From: Sporichthya polymorpha DSM 43042
GTDB lineage: Bacteria; Actinomycetota; Actinomycetes; Sporichthyales; Sporichthyaceae
Assembly: GCF_000384115.1 (NCBI RefSeq)
Contig: NZ_KB913029.1
Span: 2,142,907 to 2,206,906 of the forward strand
Direction of reading: 5' to 3'
Length of the DNA: 64,000 bases
A program made the translations under genes and the position numbers. Each line of letters opens with the position of its first letter. The stretch's first letter is position 1. Below the pieces are notes generated by a model. The model saw only the letters and a program-made list of their open reading frames with translations, made no database searches and was not told the DNA's origin. Of the stretch, positions 26,882 through 35,611 are shown piece after piece.

Positions 26882-28029
26882 CCGTGCTGGGCGACCGCGA
26901 GGTCGGGGGTGCCTCGTTGCCCAGCCAGGCGACGGTGCTCACGGGGTTCAGCGTGGCCATCACCGCGTGCCGGCGGCGGGAGGAACTCGCCGGTCTGCTG
27001 GAGCGCCGGGGTGCGCGGGTCATCTCGGCGCCGGCCGTGCAGATCCGTCCGCTGGCCGACGACACCGAGCTCGTCGCGGCGACGCGGGCGTGCATCGCCG
27101 CACCGCCGGCGATCGTGATCGCGAGCACCGGTGTGGGCTTCCGCGGGTGGATGGAGGCGGCCGACGGCTGGGGGCTCGGTGACGCCCTGCGGCGGGTGCT
27201 CGACTCGGCGAACGTGCTCGCGCGCGGGCCGAAGGCGATGGGTGCGATCCGTGCGGCGGGCCTGCGCGAGTCGTGGTCGCCCGTGTCCGAGTCGCTGCGG
27301 GAGGTGCTCGACCACCTGCGGGCCGGGGACATCCGCGGGGTGCGCATCGCGGTCCAGCTCCACGGCGATCCCGAGCCGGAGCTGATCGAGGGGTTGCGGG
27401 CCACCGGGGCCGACGTCATTCCCGTGCCGGTCTACCGCTGGCGGCCGCCGGAGGACGTCGGCCCGCTGATGAAGCTCGTCGAGCTCGTGGCGACGCGGAA
27501 CGTGGACGCCGTCGCGTTCACGAGCAAACCCGCGGTGCAGGCGCTGCTCGATCTCGCCGACCAGGTGGGCCGCCGCGAGGCGGTGCTCGCCGCCTTCCGG
27601 GGCGACGTCGTGCCCGCGTGCGTGGGGATGGTGACCGCGGAGCCGCTGGAACTGATCGGCGTCAAGACGCTGCAGCCGGACCGGCCTCGGCTCGGTGCGC
27701 TCGTGCGCGTCATCGCCGAGGAGCTGCCCCGGCGGCGACCCGAGGGCCTCATGGTCGGAGGGCACCGGCTGGAGATCCGCGGCCACGCGGTGCTGGTCGA
27801 TCAGCGCATGGTGGATCTGCCGCCGGCGCCGATGGCCGTGCTGCGCGCGCTCGCCGAGCAGCCGGGTCGCGTGATGTCCCGGGCGCAACTGGTGCCCCGG
27901 CTGCCCTCGGGTGACGCGGCGTCAGAGCACGCCGTGGAGATGGCGGTGACCCGGCTCCGCGCGGCGCTGGGTGACGGCCAGTGCGTGCAGACCGTCGTCA
28001 AGCGTGGATACCGGTTGCGCGTCGAATGA
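26878..28029 (+). CDS. hemD: Uroporphyrinogen-III synthase fused to a winged-helix domain
   Basis: The 383-residue protein joins a HemD domain (about 22-270, GFSVAITACRRREELAGLLERRG, VDAVAFTSKPAVQALLDLA) to an OmpR-type winged helix (about 285-383, EIRGHAVLVDQRMVDLPPAPMAVLRALAEQPGRVMSRAQL and HAVEMAVTRLRAALGDG). This Rv0260c-type fusion is common in actinobacteria. It may supply uroporphyrinogen III for siroheme and also act as a regulator; the second part is inferred. Confidence 0.88.
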   Translation: MTVLGDREVGGASLPSQATVLTGFSVAITACRRREELAGLLERRGARVISAPAVQIRPLADDTELVAATRACIAAPPAIVIASTGVGFRGWMEAADGWGLGDALRRVLDSANVLARGPKAMGAIRAAGLRESWSPVSESLREVLDHLRAGDIRGVRIAVQLHGDPEPELIEGLRATGADVIPVPVYRWRPPEDVGPLMKLVELVATRNVDAVAFTSKPAVQALLDLADQVGRREAVLAAFRGDVVPACVGMVTAEPLELIGVKTLQPDRPRLGALVRVIAEELPRRRPEGLMVGGHRLEIRGHAVLVDQRMVDLPPAPMAVLRALAEQPGRVMSRAQLVPRLPSGDAASEHAVEMAVTRLRAALGDGQCVQTVVKRGYRLRVE

Positions 28030-28820
28030 GTGCTCCCACGTTGGTGGCCGTCGCGCACGGCAGCCGCAATCCAGCTGCCCAGGAGAACATCCGCGCGCTG
28101 CTGGCCGCGGTCCGCGCCGCCCGCCCGGGCCTGGACGTCCGCGAGGCGTACGTCGAACTCGCCGTCCCCTCGCTCCCCGAGGCGCTCCGCGCGGTCGACG
28201 GGGAGGCCGTCGTCGTCCCGCTGCTCCTCGGCAACGGGTACCACGTCGCGCACGACGTCGCCGGCGTCGCCGACTGCCACCGCCCCGGCACGCCCTGCGC
28301 CCCGGCCCTCGGCCCTTCCCCCCTCCTCGCCGCCGCCCTCGCCGACCGCCTCGCCGCCGCCGAGTCCGCCGCCGCGGCCGCCGCTGTGTCAAGAAAGGGT
28401 GACACCCCTTACTGCGGAGTAAGGGGTGTCACCCTTTTCCGACGAGGGCCGGTGGTGCTCGCGGCGGCGGGGTCGTCGGACCCGCGGTCGCACGCGGACG
28501 TCGATGCGATGGCCGTGCTGCTGGAACGGCGGCTGGGGCGCCCGGTGATCCCGGCCTACAACTCGGCGACGACGCCGTCGGTGCGGGACGCGGTCGCGGC
28601 GGCTCGGGCCGCAGCGTACGACTCGGTGTCGGTCGCGACGTACCTGCTCTCGCCGGGCCGCTTCGCGACCGAGGTACAGGCCTGCGGAGCTGACGTGGTG
28701 TCAGCTCCGCTCGGCGTGCACCCGGCCCTCGTCGACCTCGTGCTCGAGCGCTACGACGCGGCGCGGGTCGAACGCGTCCTCAGCCCATCGTCTTCTTCCC
28801 GTCGAGTGCCTCGCGGATGA
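28026..28820 (+). CDS. Sirohydrochlorin ferrochelatase (CbiX/SirB-like) with inserted repeat
   Basis: The 264-residue protein has two CbiX halves: the first starts LVAVAHGSRNPAAQENIRALL (metal-site His10) and the second starts VVLAAAGSSDPRSHADVDAM. It would place iron in sirohydrochlorin to make siroheme for NirB. ATG 28026 overlaps hemD by four bases. Between the halves (about residues 123-138) the frame runs straight through a perfect 20-bp stem-loop repeat, translated as RKGDTPYCGVRGVTLF. The second half lacks the catalytic His of the first, as expected in fused CbiX. Its 3' end overlaps the convergent DinB-like gene by 41 bases. Confidence 0.85.
   Translation: MSAPTLVAVAHGSRNPAAQENIRALLAAVRAARPGLDVREAYVELAVPSLPEALRAVDGEAVVVPLLLGNGYHVAHDVAGVADCHRPGTPCAPALGPSPLLAAALADRLAAAESAAAAAAVSRKGDTPYCGVRGVTLFRRGPVVLAAAGSSDPRSHADVDAMAVLLERRLGRPVIPAYNSATTPSVRDAVAAARAAAYDSVSVATYLLSPGRFATEVQACGADVVSAPLGVHPALVDLVLERYDAARVERVLSPSSSSRRVPRG
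28394..28437. repeat. Perfect stem-loop repeat inside cbiX
   Basis: Arms 28394-28413 and 28418-28437 are exact inverse copies (20 bp) around the loop GCGG. Each arm holds the AAAGGGTGACACCCCTT near-palindrome found also at 11339-11390. Its 44-base core plus flanks keeps the cbiX reading frame open. Confidence 0.9.
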
Positions 28821-29334
28821 TGTCGGCGTGGCCGGCGTGCTGCGCGGTCTCGGCCACGATGTGCGTGATCACGCGGCGCGCGGTCCAGCGGGCACCCGGG
28901 GCGAACCACGGAGCCTCGGGCAGCGGGTGCGAGGAGTTGAGGTCCACCTCGGCGAGGATCGCGTCGGTGCGCGCCGCGATCTCGGCGTAGGCGGCGAGCA
29001 CACCCTCGAGCGTCTCGCCGGGCAGCAGGCGGAAGGAGTCGCTGTGCGCGGCGTAGGACTCCTCGGTCATCTCCATCGCCGCTGGGCCGCGGCGGATGAA
29101 CTCGGCCCACCCGTTCTCGGCGAAGCTGACGTGCTTGATCAGCCCGCCCAGGGTGAGCTCGCTGACGGTGGCCCGCTTGGTCGCGGCGGCGTCGTCCAGG
29201 CCGTCGACGGTGGTGCGCAGGAAGAAGCGGTGCGTGGTCAGGAGGTCGAGCAGGTCGGCGCGCTCGATCGCGGTGGGGTCGTCGGTGGCCGGCGCGGGGG
29301 TGGTCATGGCCTTGTACTCCTCGATCGTGGTCAT
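28780..29334 (-). CDS. DinB-family protein (DUF664-like)
   Basis: The 184-residue helical protein has the DinB pattern: LLTTHRFFLRTTVDGLDDAAATKRAT, LGGLIKHVSFAENGWAEFI (metal His) and TARRVITHIVAETAQHAGHADIIREAL (two further His, about 153-179). DinB proteins are metal-binding four-helix bundles, some acting as thiol transferases with mycothiol or bacillithiol. It is divergent from a WYL regulator that probably controls it. ATG 29334 has AGGAGA upstream. Confidence 0.85.
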   Translation of the reverse strand: MTTIEEYKAMTTPAPATDDPTAIERADLLDLLTTHRFFLRTTVDGLDDAAATKRATVSELTLGGLIKHVSFAENGWAEFIRRGPAAMEMTEESYAAHSDSFRLLPGETLEGVLAAYAEIAARTDAILAEVDLNSSHPLPEAPWFAPGARWTARRVITHIVAETAQHAGHADIIREALDGKKTMG

Positions 29335-29434
29335 CTCGTTCTCCTGGTCGGTGTCGGTGCTGCCGGGCTCGTGAGAACCACGTTAGGGAGATTGCGGTCA
29401 GTTTCTGTCCGCAATGCCGGGGCAGACTTCCGGC

Positions 29435-30397
29435 ATGGCGAACACGAGTTCCCGGACGCTGCGGTTGCTCTCCCTCCTGCAGGCGCACCGGCACTGGCGG
29501 GGGAGCGAGCTGGCCGAGCGGCTCGGCGTCTCGGAGCGGACGCTGCGGCGCGACGTCGACCGGCTCCGCGAGCTCGGCTACGACGTCGACGCAACGCCCG
29601 GTGTGGACGGTGGGTACCAGCTGCGGGCCGGGTCCGCGCTGCCGCCGCTGGTCGTCGACGACGAGGAAGCGGTCGCGCTCGCCGTCGGAATGCAGGCCGC
29701 GACCGACGGCGCGGTGCCGGGGCTGGAGGAGGTCTCGGTCCGGGCGCTCGGCAAGGTCGTCCAGGTCCTGCCACCGCGGCTGCGTCGTCGCGTCGAGACG
29801 TTGCGTGCGATGACCGTGCCCGCGACCTGGGGCCCGAGCAGCGGTGGGCCGAGCGTCGACACCGAAGCGCTCGTCGTCGTTGCGCAGGCGTGCCGCGACG
29901 GCGAGCGTCTGCGCTTCGACTACACCGCGCGTGAAGGAGAGGAGACCGCCCGGCACGTGGAGCCGCACCGGGTCGTCAAGCTCGGCCGGCGTTGGTACCT
30001 CGCGGCGTGGGACGTCGACCGTGCGGACTGGCGCAGCTTCCGGCTCGACCGTCTGCGCGGTCCGCGCAGCACCGGCGCCCGGTTCGTACCCCGCACCCCG
30101 CCGGGCGGGGACGCGGCCGAGTACGTGAAGTCCTCGATCGTCGGGCTGCGGGAACCGCAACGCGTGGTCGCCGAGGTCGAGGCGCCGGCCGACCGGGTGC
30201 AGGCCAGGATCGGCCGGTGGGCGCTGGTCACCCCCGTCGACGACGCGCGGTGCCGGGTCGAGATGACGGCGGATCAGTTCGAGTGGCCGGCCATGGCGCT
30301 CGGCTCACTCGGGGCCGAGTTTCGTGTGGTCGAGCCCCACGAGCTGCGTGTCTACCTGCGTGAGTGGTCCGACCGCTTCGGTCGGGCGACCGCGTGA
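29435..30397 (+). CDS. YafY-type WYL-domain transcriptional regulator
   Basis: The 320-residue regulator has an HTH_11 domain (about 4-58, SSRTLRLLSLLQAHRHWRGS, RTLRRDVDRLRELGYDVDA), a WYL domain (about 135-215, VEPHRVVKLGRRWYLAAWDVDR) and a WCX-type C-terminal region. ATG 29435 is the usual family start; an upstream ATG at 29414 lacks family support. It is divergent from the DinB gene. Its last 93 bases overlap the convergent MFS gene. Confidence 0.87.
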   Translation: MANTSSRTLRLLSLLQAHRHWRGSELAERLGVSERTLRRDVDRLRELGYDVDATPGVDGGYQLRAGSALPPLVVDDEEAVALAVGMQAATDGAVPGLEEVSVRALGKVVQVLPPRLRRRVETLRAMTVPATWGPSSGGPSVDTEALVVVAQACRDGERLRFDYTAREGEETARHVEPHRVVKLGRRWYLAAWDVDRADWRSFRLDRLRGPRSTGARFVPRTPPGGDAAEYVKSSIVGLREPQRVVAEVEAPADRVQARIGRWALVTPVDDARCRVEMTADQFEWPAMALGSLGAEFRVVEPHELRVYLREWSDRFGRATA

Positions 30398-31612
30398 GGC
30401 GAGCAGGTAGAGGGGAGCGGGGAGCACGAGCAGGACGGCGGAGACCGCGAACCCGGCGACCAGGCCTTGGCCGCCGGCGAGCGCGCCGAGGGCCGGGGCG
30501 GCGATCATGCCACCCATCCGGGAGGTCAGGCTGTTGACGCTGACCATCGTCGCGCGGTGCGTGGCCGTCGTGTGTCGGTGCACGAGGCCGTAGTGGGCGA
30601 CGTTCGCGGTGCCGTGGACCAGATAGAAGCCGAGGTACCCGAGCACCAGCCCGATCGGCCCGGCGATGACGACGGCGAGCGCGACTCCCACGCCCTGGGC
30701 GACGCGCGCGACGATCGCCGCGCGGACCCACGAGCCGGTCCGCCGGGCGACCCACGGCGCGGCCGCGGCGCCGGCGCCGCTGACGGCCCACGCCACCGCG
30801 GCGGTGACGGCGTAGGCGAGGACGCCTTGTTCGGTGTCGCCGACGAGATCGACCATGCGCAGGCCCGAGAGGACCTCGACCCCGGCCATGCCCGCCCCCC
30901 AGAGCAGTTCGACCGCGGCGAGTGCGCACAGGGCTCCGCTGACGCGCAGCAGCCCGACCGCCTCGCGGATCGTGCGCGCGGAGTCGCGGACGGGGGCCCA
31001 TCCGCGTCCGGCCGTGCGAGGCCGGCTCTCGTCGAGCAGGTGCCACAGGAAGGCGAGGTCCACGATCCGCAGCGCGATCGCCACGACGATCGGCAGGGCC
31101 AGCGCCGGCCACGCCGCCGGTGTGGGGACGAGCGCCAGTACGCCGCCGAGCAGGGCACCGCCGCCGAGCGCGGCGGAGATGACGACGCTCTCGGCGGCGA
31201 GCCCGGACTCGATGTCGGCGTCGGGGTCGGCGGCCTGGGCGGCGTCGACGAACCAAGACTCGAGCGGGCCGGAGTCCAACGCGCGGTAGACACCCTCGAT
31301 CGCCCAGGCGGCGACGAACAACCACGTCGCCTCGGAGAACGAGATCAACGCCATCGAGACCAGGCTGATCAGGCCGGCGATCAGCAGGACAGGCCGGCGC
31401 CCGATCGTGTCCGCGAGCCCGCCGGTCGGCAGCTCGAACAGGACAACCATCGCGCTGGACAGCCCGGACAGCAGGCCGATCGTCGCGACCGACAGGCCGC
31501 GCTCCTGCAGCAGCACCGTGAGGACCGGGATCAGCAGCCCGACGGGGAACCAGCGCGTCGCGCTCAGCACGAGGAAGCGCCGGCGGACGCGCCGTGCGTC
31601 GTCGAGGGACAC
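30305..31612 (-). CDS. MFS transporter
   Basis: The 435-residue protein has about 12 membrane segments and the MFS loop motif GGLADTIGRRPVLLIAG (about 64-80). Its closest type is the macrolide or general drug efflux group, but the substrate is unknown. The GTG start at 31612 lies three bases after the stop of the frameshifted HTH gene, so the two were one unit. The C-terminal tail is antisense to the end of the WYL regulator gene. Confidence 0.85.
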   Translation of the reverse strand: MSLDDARRVRRRFLVLSATRWFPVGLLIPVLTVLLQERGLSVATIGLLSGLSSAMVVLFELPTGGLADTIGRRPVLLIAGLISLVSMALISFSEATWLFVAAWAIEGVYRALDSGPLESWFVDAAQAADPDADIESGLAAESVVISAALGGGALLGGVLALVPTPAAWPALALPIVVAIALRIVDLAFLWHLLDESRPRTAGRGWAPVRDSARTIREAVGLLRVSGALCALAAVELLWGAGMAGVEVLSGLRMVDLVGDTEQGVLAYAVTAAVAWAVSGAGAAAAPWVARRTGSWVRAAIVARVAQGVGVALAVVIAGPIGLVLGYLGFYLVHGTANVAHYGLVHRHTTATHRATMVSVNSLTSRMGGMIAAPALGALAGGQGLVAGFAVSAVLLVLPAPLYLLASRGRPTEAVGPLTQVDTQLVGLDHTKLGPE

Positions 31613-31615
31613 GAG

Positions 31616-32243
31616 TCAGCCCGACACGTCCGGGTGCACGTGCAGCATCGCGGCCACCGGGGCGAGTCCGGCACCGTCGGCCGGCGGGTCGTTGACGTCG
31701 ATGACCGGCTCGCCCGCGGCGCGGGCGGTCTCCCCGAGTGCGCGGTAGCGCAGGACGACCGCGTGGAGCTCGGCCAGCATCTCCTTGGTCTGATCCACCG
31801 TCAGGTACAAGCGGTAGTCCGAGAGGTCGGAGAGTTCCAGCCATGGCCGCGGCCAGTCGTTGTGGACGTCGAGCCAGGCCTGGGTCTTGTCGGTGTTCGT
31901 GCGCAGGTGGTAGCCGACGAGCCAGTCGGCGGCGGCGCGGGCGTCGGGGTCGTCGCGGAACTCCGAGCTCGACCAGGACGTGAAACTCGTGGACGGCCCG
32001 CCACCAGCGGTCGCGGCCGTCCCCGGAGTCGGGGACCTCGGAGACCATGCCGATCTCGGCGAGCTTGCGCAGGTGGTAGCTCGTCGTTCCGCTGTTCGTG
32101 CCGAGGCGGGCCGCGAGGCCGGTCGCCGTCGCCGGTCCGTGCGAGCGCAGCGCCCCGACGAGCCGGTTGCGCAGCGGGTGGGCGAGCGCACGGACGGACT
32201 CGGCGTCGAGACGCTTCTGGGTCGGGTGCGGCACGTCGGTCAT
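31616..32243 (-). pseudogene. ArsR/HTH_20-type regulator broken by a frameshift
   Basis: The first part from ATG 32243 encodes a helix-turn-helix (AESVRALAHPLRNRLVGALR, TTSYHLRKLAEIGMVSEVPD, RDRWWRAVHEF). The natural continuation, SEFRDDPDARAAADWLVGYH to PVAAMLHVHPDVSG, lies in another frame. The switch falls at an AAA run on the plus strand (31983-31985; TTT in the gene); removing one base gives HEFTSWSSSEFRDD and an intact protein of about 209 residues. This could be a real inactivation or a sequencing error. The GAGG ribosome site and coupling to the MFS gene look normal. Confidence 0.75.
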
Positions 32244-32259
32244 GACCTCACGGTAGATC

Positions 32260-32300
32260 GCAGAACAATTCTGCACAAGAATTCTGCAGAGAAAATCTGC
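32260..32300. promoter_or_regulatory. Three tandem 13-base operator-like repeats
   Basis: On the reverse strand GCAGATTTTCTCT, GCAGAATTCTTGT and GCAGAATTGTTCT follow each other without a gap, then GC. The last forms GCAGAA-N3-TTCTGC, a perfect inverted repeat. They lie between the HTH gene start and cysS, and overlap the region expected for the -35 of cysS. Confidence 0.65.
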
Positions 32301-32316
32301 GATTGGCGCCCGCCGT

Positions 32317-32322
32317 TAGGCT
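32317..32322 (+). promoter_or_regulatory. -10 element of cysS
   Basis: TAGGCT ends eight bases before GTG 32330, which implies a leaderless or nearly leaderless cysS transcript. Confidence 0.5.
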
Positions 32323-32329
32323 GGGACGT

Positions 32330-33721
32330 GTGACGCTGCGTTTGTACGACACCGCGACCCGTTCGACCAGGGATTTTGTGCCCGCCGAGCCCGGCCGGGC
32401 GTCGATCTATCTGTGTGGGGCGACCGTCCAGGCCCCGCCGCACATCGGGCACATCCGGTCCGGCGTCAACTTCGACATCCTGCGGCGGTGGCTGGAGCAC
32501 ACCGGCTGCACGGTCACGTTCGTCCGGAACGTCACCGACATCGACGACAAGATCCTCCGCAAGGCCGACGAGCAGGGCGTGCCGTGGTGGCAGGTGGCGC
32601 AGACGAACGAGAACGCGTTCGCCTGGGCGTACGACGTCCTCGGCTGCCTGCGCCCGACGGTGGAGCCGCGGGCGACGGGGCACGTGCCGGAGATGATCGT
32701 GCTGATGCGCCGGCTGATCGAGCGGGGCGCCGCCTACGCCGCTGGGGGTGACGTCTACTTCTCCGTCGGGTCCTTCGCCGACTACGGCGCGCTGTCGGGG
32801 CAGAAGCCGGACGCGATGCAGGCCGCCGGCGACACCGACGCCGAGACGCACAAGCGGGACCCGCGCGACTTCGCGTTGTGGAAGTCGGCGAAGCCGGGGG
32901 AGCCGTTCTGGGAGACCCCGTGGGGGCCGGGCCGGCCGGGTTGGCACCTGGAGTGCTCGGCCATGGCCGGGAAGTACCTCGGGGACCGCTTCGACATTCA
33001 CGGCGGTGGTCTGGACCTGGTGTTCCCGCACCACGAGAACGAGATCGCTCAGTCGAAGGCCGCCGGGGAGGAGTTCGCCCGGTACTGGCTGCACAACGGC
33101 TGGGTGACGATGTCGGGCGAGAAGATGAGCAAGTCGCTCGGCAACTCCCTGCTGGTCTCGGAGATCGTGAAGCGGGTGCGGCCCGTCGAGCTGCGGTACT
33201 TCCTGGCCGCGCCGCACTACCGCTCGATGGTCGAGTACTCGGAGGAGTCGCTCGCCGAGGCGGCCACCGCCTACGGCCGCATCGAGACGTTCGTCCGCAA
33301 CGCGACTGACCTGGTCGGCGACGTGACGCCGGGTCAGGTTCCTGCCGCGTTCGCGGACGCGATGAACGACGACCTCGGGACTCCGCTGGCGCTCGCGGCC
33401 GTGCACACCGCGGTGCGGGAGGGCAACACCGCCATCGCGGCCGGGGACAAGGACACCGTGACGGCCCGGCTGGCCGAGGCGCGGGCGATGCTCGGGGTGC
33501 TCGGGCTCGACCCGGTTGCGTGGGCGGACTCCTCCGGCAGTGACCTGCACGCGGTCGTCGACGGCCTCGTCGCGTTGGCGCTTGAGCAGCGGGCCGCGGC
33601 CCGCGAACGCAAGGACTACGCCGCGGCGGACGCGATCCGTGATCGCCTCCGCGCCGCCGGCGTGGTCATCGAGGACACCCCCCACGGCCCGCGCTGGACC
33701 GTCGGCAACCCGGAGGCCTGA
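32330..33721 (+). CDS. cysS: Cysteinyl-tRNA synthetase
   Basis: The 463-residue enzyme has the zinc-site Cys29 in [19 protein letters not shown] with the HIGH motif, further zinc ligands in WHLECSAMA and FPHHENE, and KMSKS at about 265-269, then the DALR-type C-terminus with [13 protein letters not shown]. It charges tRNA-Cys. It is CysS rather than the mycothiol ligase MshC, judged by the full C-terminal domain. GTG 32330 suits the leaderless promoter; a GTG two bases earlier is out of frame. Its stop overlaps rlmB by one base. Confidence 0.94.
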   Translation: MTLRLYDTATRSTRDFVPAEPGRASIYLCGATVQAPPHIGHIRSGVNFDILRRWLEHTGCTVTFVRNVTDIDDKILRKADEQGVPWWQVAQTNENAFAWAYDVLGCLRPTVEPRATGHVPEMIVLMRRLIERGAAYAAGGDVYFSVGSFADYGALSGQKPDAMQAAGDTDAETHKRDPRDFALWKSAKPGEPFWETPWGPGRPGWHLECSAMAGKYLGDRFDIHGGGLDLVFPHHENEIAQSKAAGEEFARYWLHNGWVTMSGEKMSKSLGNSLLVSEIVKRVRPVELRYFLAAPHYRSMVEYSEESLAEAATAYGRIETFVRNATDLVGDVTPGQVPAAFADAMNDDLGTPLALAAVHTAVREGNTAIAAGDKDTVTARLAEARAMLGVLGLDPVAWADSSGSDLHAVVDGLVALALEQRAAARERKDYAAADAIRDRLRAAGVVIEDTPHGPRWTVGNPEA

Positions 33722-34704
33722 TGGCGGGCAACAGCAAGCGACAGGGCGCGGTCCGCAAGGGCGCGTCGAAGAAGGGCGCGACGGTCGGGTCGGGCGGCCA
33801 GGCCCGCCGGGCGCTCGCGCCGAAGGGGCCGACGCCGAAGGCGACCGAGCGCACCGGGCACCCGGCCGCGCGCCGCGCTGCCGCGGCGGCGAAGCGGGAG
33901 GCCGCGGGGCGACGACCGGCGACCGGTCCCTCGCGCACGGGCAAGCCGTCGGGCAAGGCACCGAAAGACTCCGGCGAGCTCGTCATCGGACGCAACTCGG
34001 TGCTGGAGGCGTTGGAGGCCGGAATCCCGGCGTCGGCGCTGTTCGTGGCCGAGCGCATCGACTCCGACGACCGGGTGCGGGAGGCGTTGAAGTACTGCGC
34101 GCAGAACGGCATCCCGCTGCTGGAGGCGCCGCGCGCCGAGCTCGACAAGATGACGGCCCGGGCGTTGCACCAGGGGCTGGTGCTGCAGGTGCCGCCGTAC
34201 GAGTACGCGCACGCGGACGACCTGCTGGCGCGCGCGGGGCGGGCGGCGCCGCTGATCGTGGCGCTCGACGGCGTCACCGACCCGCGGAACCTCGGCGCGG
34301 TGCTGCGGTCGGCGGAGGCGTTCGGTGCGCACGGCGTGCTCATCCCGGAACGTCGCGCCGCGGGCATGACCGCGGGGGCGTGGAAGACCGCCGCCGGTGC
34401 CGCGGCCCGGCTCCCCGTGGCGCGCTGCACGAACCTGACCCGCGCGCTGGTCGCGTACCAGAAGGCGGGCTTGATGGTCGCGGCGCTCGACGGTGACGGC
34501 GACGTCACGATCGGGGACCTCGAACTCGCGGGCGATCCGCTGGTGCTCGTGATCGGCGCGGAGGGCAAGGGCGTCTCGCGGCTGGTGTCCGAGGCGGCCG
34601 ACGTGCGGGTCCGGATTCCGATGCCGGGTGCGACGGAATCGCTGAACGCGGGCGTGGCGGCCGGGATCGCGCTCTACGAGATCTCGCGCCGCCGCTCCTC
34701 CTGA
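33721..34704 (+). CDS. rlmB: 23S rRNA (guanosine-2'-O)-methyltransferase RlmB (SpoU family)
   Basis: The 327-residue protein has a Lys/Ala-rich basic N-terminal extension (about 1-85), the SpoU substrate-binding domain (about 87-160) and the SPOUT methylase knot with [20 protein letters not shown] (about 182-201), [12 protein letters not shown] (about 278-289) and [20 protein letters not shown]. It methylates G2251 in the peptidyl-transferase P loop. Coupling to cysS is the common actinobacterial order. Confidence 0.93.
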   Translation: MAGNSKRQGAVRKGASKKGATVGSGGQARRALAPKGPTPKATERTGHPAARRAAAAAKREAAGRRPATGPSRTGKPSGKAPKDSGELVIGRNSVLEALEAGIPASALFVAERIDSDDRVREALKYCAQNGIPLLEAPRAELDKMTARALHQGLVLQVPPYEYAHADDLLARAGRAAPLIVALDGVTDPRNLGAVLRSAEAFGAHGVLIPERRAAGMTAGAWKTAAGAAARLPVARCTNLTRALVAYQKAGLMVAALDGDGDVTIGDLELAGDPLVLVIGAEGKGVSRLVSEAADVRVRIPMPGATESLNAGVAAGIALYEISRRRSS

Positions 34705-34831
34705 GAGGTGCTCAGGCACTGACCCCGGTCGAGCTCGTGAACTATTTCCCGAGCTCAGCGGGCATTTCTTCGCGAACCCGATCGGCCTACTCTGCGTTTA
34801 CCGGCTCGTCCGCGGGAGCAAGGAGGACGTC

Positions 34832-35266
34832 ATGCGGATCTCCGACGTGTTGCGTAACAAGGGCACCGAAGTCTTCACGGTGCAGCCCGACACCCCGGTG
34901 CGGGACTTTCTGTCCGTGATGGTCGAGCGCCGAATCGGTGCGTGCGTCCTCTCCGCCGACGGTGTGACCGTCGTCGGCATCGTCTCCGAGCGCGACATCG
35001 CCCGAGCGCTCCACGAGGGCGGGGCCGACATCCTCGCCGCCCCGGTCTCGGCGATCGCGACCGCCGAGGTCCACACCTGTCACCCCGAGGAGAGCCTCGA
35101 CGACCTCACCCGCGTGATGACCGAACGCCGCGTCCGGCACATCCCGGTCCTGGTCGACGGCCGCCTCGCCGGGCTCGTCAGCATCGGCGACATCGTCAAG
35201 CATCGGATGGACGAACTCGAAACCGAACGCCAGGCTCTCGTCGACTACATCTCCTCCGCCGGCTGA
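34832..35266 (+). CDS. CBS-domain pair protein
   Basis: The 144-residue protein consists of two CBS domains (about 8-62 and 75-130), with VVGIVSERDIARAL and LAGLVSIGDIVKHRM closing each. Such stand-alone pairs bind adenine nucleotides and act as energy or redox sensors. ATG 34832 follows an AGGAGG ribosome site. Target unknown. Confidence 0.88.
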   Translation: MRISDVLRNKGTEVFTVQPDTPVRDFLSVMVERRIGACVLSADGVTVVGIVSERDIARALHEGGADILAAPVSAIATAEVHTCHPEESLDDLTRVMTERRVRHIPVLVDGRLAGLVSIGDIVKHRMDELETERQALVDYISSAG

Positions 35267-35294
35267 CTCCGGCCCCCGGTACGCTGGGCCCTTC

Positions 35295-35367
35295 GCCGGC
35301 GTGGCGCAATTGGTAGCGCACTCGACTTGTAATCGAAAGGTTGCCGGTTCAAGTCCGGCCGCCGGCT
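35295..35367 (+). tRNA. tRNA-Thr (anticodon UGU)
   Basis: A 73-base cloverleaf: acceptor GCCGGCG/CGCCGGC, D arm GCGC-AATTGGTA-GCGC, anticodon loop CTTGTAA with anticodon TGT, variable region AGGTT and T arm GCCGG-TTCAAGT-CCGGC. CCA is not encoded. The outermost anticodon-stem pair is a C-A mismatch (27-43), where related tRNAs have a normal pair. Confidence 0.93.
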
Positions 35368-35509
35368 CTTCTGACCTGCGGAAACGTGCTTACTCGATGA
35401 GTTGAGTCCGACTCATGCCAGCCAATTCATGGCCAACGCATCGGTCACCGCGGGTGACCGCCATGGCCTGTCGGGTCTGCTGGCGCCGTGGACTTCAGGG
35501 AATCCGCAT

Positions 35510-35559
35510 CCTATAAATCTCGATCGTGAATTTATAGGAAGTGCCGTTGTCCTATAAAT
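35510..35559. promoter_or_regulatory. AT-rich repeated operator/promoter region of the fic gene
   Basis: CCTATAAAT occurs at 35510 and 35551, and its inverse ATTTATAGG at 35530. The first pair forms a perfect 9-bp inverted repeat with an 11-base spacer, and starts lie 20 and 21 bases apart, two helical turns. TATAAAT could serve as -10 for the downstream gene. Another inverted repeat, GGTCACC/GGTGACC, lies upstream near 35443-35459. Confidence 0.6.
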
Positions 35560-35611
35560 TGTGGGCTTGGACTGGAAGGATCCGACCCAGTGCCCGCGAA
35601 CTGGGGGAGCC

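Noticed and set aside
30228-32276. 682-codon reverse frame covering the MFS and HTH genes
   Set aside because: Only its beginning (HTH part) is real; beyond the frameshift it is an out-of-frame shadow of the transporter.
32330-33721. MshC (mycothiol cysteine ligase) instead of CysS
   Set aside because: The protein has the full CysRS C-terminal domain and standard zinc and KMSKS motifs, and lies with rlmB as cysS usually does.
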